DNA of 7,118 bases from JBDTRY01 sp039931435 (GTDB lineage: Bacteria > Acidobacteriota > Thermoanaerobaculia > Gp7-AA8). The DNA lies in assembly GCA_039931435.1 (NCBI GenBank), contig JBDTRY010000203.1, positions 1 to 7,118 on the forward strand, read 5' to 3'. Below, in pieces: positions 1-5,596 of this stretch. The notes under the pieces are model-generated. The model saw nothing but the letters and a program-made list of their open reading frames with translations, was not told where the DNA came from and ran no database searches. The translations under genes and the position numbers were made by a program. How positions within the stretch are numbered: position 1 is the first letter of the stretch; every line of letters starts with the position of its first letter.

Positions 1-70
1 TGAATGGTGAATGGTGAATGGTGAATGGTGAATGTTGAATGGTGAATGGTGAATGTTGAATGTTGAATGA
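1..70. repeat. Tandem array of ten heptamers (TGAATGK)
   Basis: Ten uninterrupted 7-base units start at base 1. Units 1-4, 6 and 7 are TGAATGG, units 5, 8 and 9 are TGAATGT, and the last is TGAATGA. All variation is in the seventh base. The array begins at the window edge, so its real length is unknown. The + strand of the array contains no C. A 7-base period does not preserve a reading frame and no gene is read through it. Such arrays usually arise by replication slippage; no function can be read from the sequence. Confidence 0.95.
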
Positions 71-159
71 ATCGCACCTTTGTCGATGTTGCCCCGGGAC
101 GGGAGAAGCGATCCTGTTTCGACGATTCTAAGGGAACGTCCATGCGAATCCACCAACAT

Positions 160-253
160 GTCATCCCGAACGAGCGAAGCGAGCAGGGATCTCCGGCTCG
201 CCTGAGGGCGGCCGTTGTTGGTCAAACCGAAGATCCCTCCCTTCGGGTGGGGG
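160..253. repeat. REP-like dispersed palindromic repeat, degenerate copy
   Basis: The left arm (160-193) begins GTCATCCCGA and runs through GAGCGAAGCGAG to GGGATCTC. It aligns almost base for base with the left arm of the element at 7014-7048, so both belong to one repeat family. AGGGATCT at 185-192 pairs with AGATCCCT at 231-238. The outer right arm, which should end in a GGGATGAC-like sequence, is not recognisable, so this copy has decayed or been rearranged. The right half contains a small hairpin (235-253) closed by a C(TTCG)G tetraloop. Elements of this type are common between genes in many environmental bacteria. No gene is seen in 71-350; the short reading frames there look like shadows of the repeat. 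Confidence 0.7.
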
Positions 254-275
254 AACGCAGCCGCGAACTTTCTCC

Positions 276-304
276 TTGCCATTGCCCCGATCATTTTGTT
301 TACT
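276..304 (+). promoter_or_regulatory. Possible sigma70-type promoter for mgtE
   Basis: TTGCCA (276-281, five of six matches to the -35 consensus) is followed after 17 bases by TTTACT (299-304, four of six matches to the -10 consensus). A start near 311 would give a leader of about 40 bases before the ATG at 351. No M-box magnesium riboswitch pattern is recognisable in the leader, which is also too short for one. This is inferred from consensus matching only. Confidence 0.35.
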
Positions 305-350
305 GAGCTGCGGCTTGACCCGTTCCGTTCTGATCGCGTGAAAGTTCATC

Positions 351-1736
351 ATGAATCGTCCGTCTTCCGGCATGGCGCCGTCGCCCTCGGCGCGGTCCTA
401 TCAGCAGGTGCTCACAAAGCTCCTCAGGCATAGCGCTGTCCCGCAACTCCGGAAGATCATTGATAAGACGCTGCCCGCGGACATCTCCCCCGTCATTCCG
501 CTGCTGCTTCTCGATGACCGTCGAAAAATTCTTTCGCTGCTCATCGACGCAGGTAAAGCAGCCCGCGTCCTGCTCGAGCTTGACACGGACTCTCTGGCGT
601 CCATTGTCGGCGACCTCGAAGACCAGACCGTTGCGGCCATCTGTACTTCCTCGGCGCCCGACGATGCGGCCGACCTTCTCGACGTACTCAGTGAGGAGCG
701 CCGTGAAGTCATCCTCTCCTCCCTCGGCCCGGCCAGGGGAGCAAAACTTCAGTCGCTGCTGGCGCGCGAAGAGGAGACCGCCGGCTCCCTGATGAACACG
801 GAGTTTCTGGCCCTGGACGAGAGCCTCACGGTGTCCAGCGCTATCGAAGCCATCCGGCTCTACCCTCGGAAAGATTCGTTTTTTTATGTCTACACCGTCG
901 ATTCGATGGGCCACCTGGCCGGTGTGCTTTCTCTGAGGAACCTGCTTCTGGCGTCCCCCGAGGCCATCCTGAAATCGATCATGGTCCAGCATGTGGTGCG
1001 AACGAATAACGATTCCTCGCAGGAGGACGTGGCGCAGCTCGTAGCGAAATACGACCTCCTCTCCATTCCTGTGGTCGATCTGCAGAATCGCCTTGTCGGT
1101 GTCGTCGATGTCGATGACGTCATCGACGTCATTCAGGAAGAGGCGGCAGAAGATCTCTTTCACCTGGCCGGTGTCGATGTCTCAGAGCGTGTCAGCACGC
1201 CGGCGGGCGTGAGCTTCAGACGCCGCTTCCCCTGGCTCGTCGTCAACCTCGCTACTGCATTTCTGGCGGCGATGGTCGTGCGCATGTTCGAGGGAACGAT
1301 TCAGCGTTGGGCTGTCCTGGCGGCCTTCATGCCCATCGTGGCCGGGATGGGTGGCAACGGAGGGACGCAGACGCTGACGGTCTTCGTTCGTGGCCTGGCC
1401 TTCAACGAAGTGGAGTGGCGCACGGCCTTTCGTCCGGTGATGAAGGAACTACTCGTCGGATTCGGAACGGGTGCAGGGACCGGGCTGCTCACAGGGATCA
1501 TCGTCGGGCTGTGGACCGGCGACATTGTTCTCGGCACGATTCTCTTCCTGGCGATGATTTTCAACATGATCATCGCCGGTGTCGCCGGCGGCCTGGTACC
1601 CGTGGCGTTGAAACAGTTGGGGTTTGATCCGGCCATCTCCTCTTCGATTTTCGTGACGACCTTCACCGATGTGGGGGGATTCTTTTCGTTTCTGGGGCTG
1701 GCGGCGCTGGCTCTTCGTTACGTGCATCGCGGCTGA
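351..1736 (+). CDS. mgtE: Magnesium transporter MgtE
   Basis: A 461-residue inner-membrane Mg2+ channel/transporter, close to the usual length of the family (about 450). The domains are complete and in order: the cytosolic MgtE N-terminal superhelical domain (about residues 30-140), two CBS domains (about 145-205 and 208-268; the second contains SIPVVD and VGVVDVDDVIDVI), then five predicted membrane helices (about 293-460). The family signature PIVAGMGGNGGTQ is at 328-340. TTFTDVGGF at 436-444 carries Asp440, which corresponds to the pore Mg2+-binding aspartate known from Thermus thermophilus MgtE. In that family the N and CBS domains sense cytosolic Mg2+ and close the pore. The ATG at 351 has no strong Shine-Dalgarno sequence; a second in-frame ATG (372, residue 8) is an alternative that would not affect the domains. 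The gene stands alone and converges on the tsaC-like gene. Confidence 0.96.
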   Translation: MNRPSSGMAPSPSARSYQQVLTKLLRHSAVPQLRKIIDKTLPADISPVIPLLLLDDRRKILSLLIDAGKAARVLLELDTDSLASIVGDLEDQTVAAICTSSAPDDAADLLDVLSEERREVILSSLGPARGAKLQSLLAREEETAGSLMNTEFLALDESLTVSSAIEAIRLYPRKDSFFYVYTVDSMGHLAGVLSLRNLLLASPEAILKSIMVQHVVRTNNDSSQEDVAQLVAKYDLLSIPVVDLQNRLVGVVDVDDVIDVIQEEAAEDLFHLAGVDVSERVSTPAGVSFRRRFPWLVVNLATAFLAAMVVRMFEGTIQRWAVLAAFMPIVAGMGGNGGTQTLTVFVRGLAFNEVEWRTAFRPVMKELLVGFGTGAGTGLLTGIIVGLWTGDIVLGTILFLAMIFNMIIAGVAGGLVPVALKQLGFDPAISSSIFVTTFTDVGGFFSFLGLAALALRYVHRG

Positions 1737-1738
1737 GT

Positions 1739-1775
1739 GAGCTGGCTTCGAGACGTCTCAAATCCTGGCCAGCTC
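1739..1775. other. Stem-loop just after the mgtE stop codon
   Basis: GAGCTGGC (1739-1746) is perfectly complementary to GCCAGCTC (1768-1775). The loop contains a 10-base perfect palindrome, GAGACGTCTC (1750-1759). The structure starts two bases after the mgtE stop, where a transcript end would be expected, but no T run follows it, so it is not a canonical intrinsic terminator. It may protect the 3' end of the mRNA or be a decayed palindromic repeat. Confidence 0.45.
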
Positions 1776-1795
1776 TCGTGCAATTTCGGAGGCAA

Positions 1796-1924
1796 ATGCC
1801 ACTGATTGAAATGGATGCGAGGACGAGTGCGGACGGCTCGTCCCTGCGGCAGGCGTGTTTTTTATCCGCAGCTACGAAAAAACCGACTCGGCAGCGAGGC
1901 AAGACAGGGTGCAGATCCGGGTAA
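1796..1924 (+). other. Repeat-like intergenic DNA with a 42-codon reading frame
   Basis: An open frame runs from ATG at 1796 to TAA at 1922-1924 (42 codons, basic, two Cys). GGAGG at 1788-1792 precedes it, but only three bases from the ATG, which is shorter than usual. An in-frame ATG follows at 1811. Inside are the inverted repeats GGACGAG (1821-1827) / CTCGTCC (1837-1843) and GTTTTTT (1857-1863) / AAAAAAC (1877-1883). The T6 and A6 runs could help end transcription from either side of this convergent gap, but neither directly follows a strong stem. The translation resembles no family I know. The inverted repeats and convergent-gap position make dispersed repeat debris more likely than a gene. 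Confidence 0.25.
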
Positions 1925-1988
1925 ACTGCACTAACTTCAGGTTGCGCAATTAGTTAGTGATCTTCGCCCAAGCACGTGTGCAGTTTGC
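1921..1988. repeat. Nested inverted repeat in the convergent gap
   Basis: GTAAACTGCAC (1921-1931) can pair over 11 bases (one G-T wobble) with GTGCAGTTTGC (1978-1988). Inside it, ACTAACT (1930-1936) and AGTTAGT (1952-1958) are a perfect 7-base inverted repeat; the two stems compete for bases 1930-1931. The word GTGCAG occurs three times in 1909-2001. There is no T run next to the stem on either strand, so this is not an ordinary terminator. It could be a small palindromic mobile repeat or a 3' mRNA structure for the minus-strand operon. Confidence 0.5.
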
Positions 1989-2023
1989 TCCAGAGTGCAG
2001 CCAGTGCGCGCTGTGGGCGTTTT

Positions 2024-2659
2024 TCACAGTGATTTCCGCGGCGTTTTCCACAGATTCTGTGAAAACCGGAAATCACCCTGCCTGACGATCTCCGGTGGCT
2101 CGACCGTAAAGTCCACGATCGTCGACGCTTTAGCTTCCAAAGGTCCGATATCGAGAACGGCTCCGACCTGATTTTTCGTCTTCGCGGGCAGCGCGGCTAT
2201 GGTATAAATCGGCGGTTCCCCACTCCGATTCATACTCGTGGACGCGAGCGGTCCGCTCACTCGCAAGAGATCGAGGAGCCATCCGCAGTCAGGAATGCGA
2301 ACGGCGATGGTGACCGCGTCCGCGCTGGCCGCAAGAGGTCTGTTCAGTGCAAGAATTGCCGTCAGCGGCGCGGGCCAGATGGATCGCAGCGTATTCGCCG
2401 CGGGCTCGGTGATTATGGCGCCAAGGGCCACGACCTCGTCCGGATCGGAAGCCAGTACCACCAGCGGTTTGTGCTCATCGCGACCCTTGATCCTGAAAAT
2501 TTTCGCCACGGCGTCAGCATTCGTCGCCTCCGCGTGAAAACCGTAGATCGTATCTGTGGGGAGAATGACCACTTCACCGTGCCGGATGATTTCGGCGATG
2601 CCCGCCCTCTCCTTGCCATTCGGTGAGCGTTCAGCAATCACCCACGTTCGTGTGACCAA
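2024..2659 (-). CDS. tsaC: Threonylcarbamoyl-AMP synthase, Sua5/YrdC/YwlC family
   Basis: A 211-residue cytosolic enzyme predicted to make threonylcarbamoyl-AMP from threonine, bicarbonate and ATP, the first step of t6A modification at position 37 of ANN-decoding tRNAs. Visible family motifs are PTDTIYG (34-40), KGRDEHKP (58-65; the K-R ATP/threonine site), WPAPLT (95-100; usually WPGPLT), AVRIPD (119-124) and STSMNRSGEP (140-149; the S-N motif, usually SAN-SG). It is a single YrdC domain without the long C-terminal domain of archaeal-type Sua5. The start is TTG at 2659, chosen because GGAGG (2668-2664, inside the last thiF codons) lies four bases upstream and the TTG directly follows the thiF TGA stop, suggesting coupled translation. 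It is the last gene of the recN operon. The C-terminal 17 residues are encoded within a long hairpin (2029-2076). Confidence 0.9.
   Translation of the reverse strand: MVTRTWVIAERSPNGKERAGIAEIIRHGEVVILPTDTIYGFHAEATNADAVAKIFRIKGRDEHKPLVVLASDPDEVVALGAIITEPAANTLRSIWPAPLTAILALNRPLAASADAVTIAVRIPDCGWLLDLLRVSGPLASTSMNRSGEPPIYTIAALPAKTKNQVGAVLDIGPLEAKASTIVDFTVEPPEIVRQGDFRFSQNLWKTPRKSL
2029..2076 (-). other. 20-bp hairpin encoding the C-terminus of the TsaC-like protein
   Basis: The outer arms GTGATTTCCG (2029-2038) and CGGAAATCAC (2067-2076) are perfectly complementary. The inner arms GTTTTCCACAG (2043-2053) and CTGTGAAAAC (2057-2066) pair over ten bases with one bulged base, around an ATT loop (2054-2056); a four-base bulge (2039-2042) separates the two stems. 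In the minus-strand mRNA this is a strong 48-base hairpin ending just before the stop codon (2024-2026). No T run follows, so it is not a standard intrinsic terminator. It could stabilise the operon mRNA, or be a palindromic repeat inserted at the gene end and translated. Confidence 0.65.
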
Positions 2660-3697
2660 TCAGCCTCCGAAGTATCTGGCAACCGTGTTTTTCGCCTGGA
2701 GGGTATCGGTGGTCCCCTCGACGATGATTCGTCCATCCGCGAAAAGAGTGATACGACCTTCCGGGATCGTCGCCGTCAGCGACTGCGCGTGCCTTGCCAC
2801 CGGTGCGATTCCCTCCATGCGCCGGGCAGCCGAGTCCAGATCTCCCTCGGAGCCGAACATCAGTTGCACGGAATTGCGGCCGCAGAGTGCGATGACCTCT
2901 TCCGCGTCCTCATCAAGGGCGGGAAGCTGTCCGGTCCCGCAGGAGTCACACATCGGATCGGGCTGGACCTCTTCGAAGAGGACTCGAAAACCATGCGGGC
3001 CCTGCCAGAGGTCGAAGGACAGAAGTCCGCGGTCGAACTTCTTCGACACGATCCACTTCATTGCTGCGGCAACCTGGAGTGCGGCCACGACCGAGGGAAG
3101 GGGAGTGATGATCCCGGCAGTGTCGCAGCTCTCAACGGCGCCGATCGGTGGCGCGCTCTCCATAAGACAACGAAGGCAGGGTGTGACTGTGGGGATGATC
3201 GTGGCCATCATCCCCCGGCTGCCGATGGCCGCGCCGTAGATCCAGGGAATCCCTGAAGCGAGAGCAGCGTCGTTGATGACAAACCTGGCCCTGAAATTGT
3301 CCGTGCCGTCCAGGACCAGGTCCATACCTTCGAGCAGACGCATCGCCGTCGATGCATTGAGCTCGCGCACGAGCGCTTCGCTTCGAACGGCTGAATCGAT
3401 GGCGCCGATGTGCTTCACGGCCGCGGAGGCCTTGGGCCGCGCCGAACGGGCATCATCCTCGACGAACAATGTCTGGCGCTGAAGGTTCGACAGGTCTACG
3501 TAGTCACGATCAATGATGCGCAGGAGTCCATCGTCGGAGCGCCCGACTCCGGCGCGAGCGAGCAACTCCACGATGCGGCTTCCCAGAGCCCCGCAGCCGA
3601 CAACGGCGATTCGCGCCGCGCTGAGACGGCGCTGGCCCTCGATGCCTACCTGGGGGAAAGCATGATGACGGGAGTGCCGCTCGCTGATGTCCATCAC
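2660..3697 (-). CDS. thiF: ThiF/MoeB-type E1-like adenylyltransferase
   Basis: A 345-residue member of the ThiF/MoeB/HesA family, which use ATP to adenylate the C-terminal glycine of a ubiquitin-like sulfur carrier (ThiS, MoaD or similar). The N-terminus (SRHHAFPQVGIEGQRRL) matches the family opening. The nucleotide-binding GCGALGS is at 34-40, DRDYVDLSNLQRQ at 63-75 with Arg74, Lys89 in RPKAS, and DGTDN at 130-134 with Asp133. Zinc-binding pairs are CLRC (174-177) and CDSC (250-253). The catalytic cysteine is Cys191 in CDTAGIITP. After residue 262 the chain lacks the rhodanese domain of some MoeB proteins and instead has an LCGRNSVQ...DGRIIVEGTTD...RYFGG tail like that of Bacillus ThiF, whose length (about 340) also matches. 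GTG at 3697 overlaps the recN stop by four bases; the ATG at 3694 is equally possible. No carrier protein or other thiamin or molybdopterin gene is nearby, so the partner is unknown. Confidence 0.85.
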   Translation of the reverse strand: MMDISERHSRHHAFPQVGIEGQRRLSAARIAVVGCGALGSRIVELLARAGVGRSDDGLLRIIDRDYVDLSNLQRQTLFVEDDARSARPKASAAVKHIGAIDSAVRSEALVRELNASTAMRLLEGMDLVLDGTDNFRARFVINDAALASGIPWIYGAAIGSRGMMATIIPTVTPCLRCLMESAPPIGAVESCDTAGIITPLPSVVAALQVAAAMKWIVSKKFDRGLLSFDLWQGPHGFRVLFEEVQPDPMCDSCGTGQLPALDEDAEEVIALCGRNSVQLMFGSEGDLDSAARRMEGIAPVARHAQSLTATIPEGRITLFADGRIIVEGTTDTLQAKNTVARYFGG

Positions 3698-5466
3698 TGC
3701 TTGAGAACAGGTGCAGAGCGTCGAGGCTTCCTTCCGGCCGCGGGAAGATCAGAAGAGCGGAGAAGTTCCGCCGCATGGGCGCGGGCAGAATCGGTCACCG
3801 ATTGCCCTGCCAGCATGCGCGCGATCTCCTCGACACGTTCCTGGTCGGAATCAAGTCGGGCGATCCTGGCCACGGTATGGTCGCCCATTACTTCCTTCCA
3901 GACTCGGAAGTGCGTCCCGGCCATCCCTGCGATCTGCGGAAGATGCGTGACGCAGATGACCTGGTTCGATCGGGCCAGGTCGAGTAATTTTCGTCCCACA
4001 GCTTCTGCGACCCGGCCGCCGATGCCGGCATCGATCTCGTCGAAGACCAGCGTTGCCTCAGCGGACTTCTGCGACCGTTCGAAAAGGGCCGCGGCAATGG
4101 CCAGCTGGATGCGTGAAAGCTCGCCGCCGGAAGCGATTCTCTGCATGGGCTTTGGCTCTTCGCCGCGATTTGGAGCGATGAGCAGTTCCACCTTGTCAAA
4201 GCCATCAGCGCCGAAGGCCACGCCCTGCCCGTTCTTCACCATTGGCGAAGTTTCCGCCGGGGTTGTGGAAACGCTGACTCGAACGCTCGTTCCCTCCATG
4301 GCCAGATCGCGGAGTTCGTCCTCTACGGCATGCTCGAGGATTGTCGCGGCCGACTGCCGCAATTCCGAGAGGTGCGTAGCCGCGGCGGCAAAGCGTTGGA
4401 AGGCCGCCTTTTCCTGCTTATCAAGTTGGGCGACGCTGGCCTCGTAGTCCGAGAGGCGATCGAATTCTTCTCTGCTCGCCTCGAGGTGATCGATCACGGC
4501 CTCCACGGTGCCACCGTATTTCTTCTTCAGGCGCTCGATTGCTACCAGCCGGTCTTCGATCTCTTCGAGTCTGTCGGGATCGTGGCGCACAGAATCGGTG
4601 ATCGCCGATACCGAACGGGCGATCTCCTGGAGGTGAAACCGCGCCTCGCGAAGCTCGCTGTGTGCGGCGCCGATCGAGGCGATCTTCGCCGCAAGTCCCT
4701 CCAGAAGGTGTTCGGCCCGGGCCAGCAGAGCAATCGCCGAATCCTCGTCGGCTTCGAGCAGACTGAATGCCCCGCCTGTAGAAGCAATCATTTCTCCGGC
4801 GTTGGCGAGGACGATCCTTTCCTCCCGCAGCGTTTCCTCTTCGCCTGCTGCCAGACGGGCGACACTGATCTCGTCGATCTGGTATTTGAGCAGGTCCAGC
4901 CTCAGGGCGCGATCACGCTCGGAGGAAGTGATCGTTTCCAGTTCCCCCGCTGCGCCGCGCCACTCCGCGTGCGCCGCGCGGGTCGCCTCCAGTCGGGGAG
5001 CGGCCTCTGCATACTCATCGAGCAACTCCCGACCCGATTTCCCTGCGATGCGGTCCCGGGCCTCGTTCTGGCCGTGGATGTCCACGAGCCGGTCCATGAT
5101 CGTGTTCAGTTCGCGCACTGTGATCAGGCTGCCATTGAGCTGCGCGCGGCCTCGCCCGTTTGCGCTCAGTTCCCGTTTGATCAGCAGTTCTGCCGAACCG
5201 TTCACCGTCTCCATTTCGATGCCGAGCGCTACCAACGCCTCCGTCGAGGAGAGGGGAACTGTAAGAATTGCCTCGGCGGACATTTTTTCCGTCCCGGAGC
5301 GAATGGATTCCGAAGATCCGCGGGCGCCACTGAGGAAGTCCAGGGAGTCGATGAGGAGCGATTTTCCAGCGCCGGTTTCGCCGGTGAGGACATTCAGCCC
5401 GGGTCCGGGCTCGATCGTGAACTCCTCCACGATGGCCAGATTCCTGACTTTTAGATAGGTGATCAT
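3694..5466 (-). CDS. recN: DNA repair protein RecN
   Basis: A 590-residue SMC-like ATPase that acts early in recombinational repair of double-strand breaks, holding DNA ends together on the nucleoid. The length is slightly above the E. coli and B. subtilis proteins (about 553 and 576). The Walker A motif GETGAGKS is at 29-36 and the RecN-typical DIHGQNE at 129-135. A helical, coiled-coil-rich middle covers about 150-380 and includes ERLKKKYGG (311-319). The ABC signature SGGELSR is at 446-452, Walker B with TLVFDEIDAGIGG at 472-484, and the H-loop THLPQIA at 507-513. All catalytic motifs are intact. The ATG at 5466 starts the standard MITYLKVRNLAIVEEF opening. No Shine-Dalgarno sequence precedes it; instead a small hairpin (5478-5490) lies just upstream. 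It is the first gene of a three-gene operon and is transcribed divergently from the L,D-transpeptidase gene. Confidence 0.97.
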   Translation of the reverse strand: MITYLKVRNLAIVEEFTIEPGPGLNVLTGETGAGKSLLIDSLDFLSGARGSSESIRSGTEKMSAEAILTVPLSSTEALVALGIEMETVNGSAELLIKRELSANGRGRAQLNGSLITVRELNTIMDRLVDIHGQNEARDRIAGKSGRELLDEYAEAAPRLEATRAAHAEWRGAAGELETITSSERDRALRLDLLKYQIDEISVARLAAGEEETLREERIVLANAGEMIASTGGAFSLLEADEDSAIALLARAEHLLEGLAAKIASIGAAHSELREARFHLQEIARSVSAITDSVRHDPDRLEEIEDRLVAIERLKKKYGGTVEAVIDHLEASREEFDRLSDYEASVAQLDKQEKAAFQRFAAAATHLSELRQSAATILEHAVEDELRDLAMEGTSVRVSVSTTPAETSPMVKNGQGVAFGADGFDKVELLIAPNRGEEPKPMQRIASGGELSRIQLAIAAALFERSQKSAEATLVFDEIDAGIGGRVAEAVGRKLLDLARSNQVICVTHLPQIAGMAGTHFRVWKEVMGDHTVARIARLDSDQERVEEIARMLAGQSVTDSARAHAAELLRSSDLPAAGRKPRRSAPVLKQ

Positions 5467-5503
5467 GAAGGGATGAGCGACCGCGGGTCGAGCGCCGGAC
5501 CTG

Positions 5504-5533
5504 ATCGTAGCAACGCCTCGCGGAACCGGTCAA
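5504..5533 (-). promoter_or_regulatory. Sigma70-type promoter of the recN operon
   Basis: On the minus strand TTGACC (5533-5528, five of six to consensus) is followed after 18 bases by TACGAT (5509-5504, four of six). Transcription would begin near 5497, giving a leader of about 30 bases that holds the inverted repeat CGACC-GCG-GGTCG (5478-5490). The + strand word GGAAC occurs at 5522-5526 and 5534-5538, a 12-base-period direct repeat that flanks and overlaps the -35 box and could be an operator. No E. coli-type SOS box (CTGT-N8-ACAG) is present. Confidence 0.5.
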
Positions 5534-5564
5534 GGAACTGACTCCCCAACCTCGGCAGCCGATT

Positions 5565-5588
5565 TGCTATAGACACCGGTGGAGAGGG
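5565..5588 (+). promoter_or_regulatory. Possible extended -10 promoter and RBS of the L,D-transpeptidase gene
   Basis: TGC-TATAGA (5565-5573) fits an extended -10 element; no -35 box is visible at the right distance. GGAGAGGG (5581-5588) is a good Shine-Dalgarno sequence eight bases before the ATG at 5597 and decides that start over the upstream in-frame GTG at 5579, which overlaps it. The implied leader is short (about 17 bases), so the promoter call is tentative while the ribosome binding site is solid. Confidence 0.45.
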
Positions 5589-5596
5589 ACAAGTCT

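Noticed and set aside
1..70. CRISPR array
   Set aside because: The units are 7 bases with no spacers, so this is a simple tandem repeat.
67..306. 79-codon plus-strand frame starting in the heptamer array
   Set aside because: It runs through the array edge and the REP-like repeat, has no ribosome binding site and no recognisable product.
71..350. M-box magnesium riboswitch upstream of mgtE
   Set aside because: The conserved aptamer sequences are not recognisable and most of the region is taken by a dispersed repeat.
300..1163. 287-codon minus-strand open frame opposite mgtE
   Set aside because: It is antisense to the intact, motif-complete MgtE gene, and its translation is Arg/Gly-rich with no recognisable domain, as expected of a GC-rich shadow frame.
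2044..2052. DnaA-box-like TTTTCCACA
   Set aside because: It is a single site with no second box, AT-rich region or replication gene nearby, and it is explained as one arm of the tsaC hairpin.
3410..4447. 345-codon plus-strand frame spanning the thiF/recN junction
   Set aside because: It is antisense to two well-supported genes, Ser/Arg-rich and without family motifs.
4330..5454. 374-codon plus-strand open frame opposite recN
   Set aside because: RecN on the other strand has all its ATPase motifs. The antisense product resembles nothing and long shadow frames are common at this GC content.
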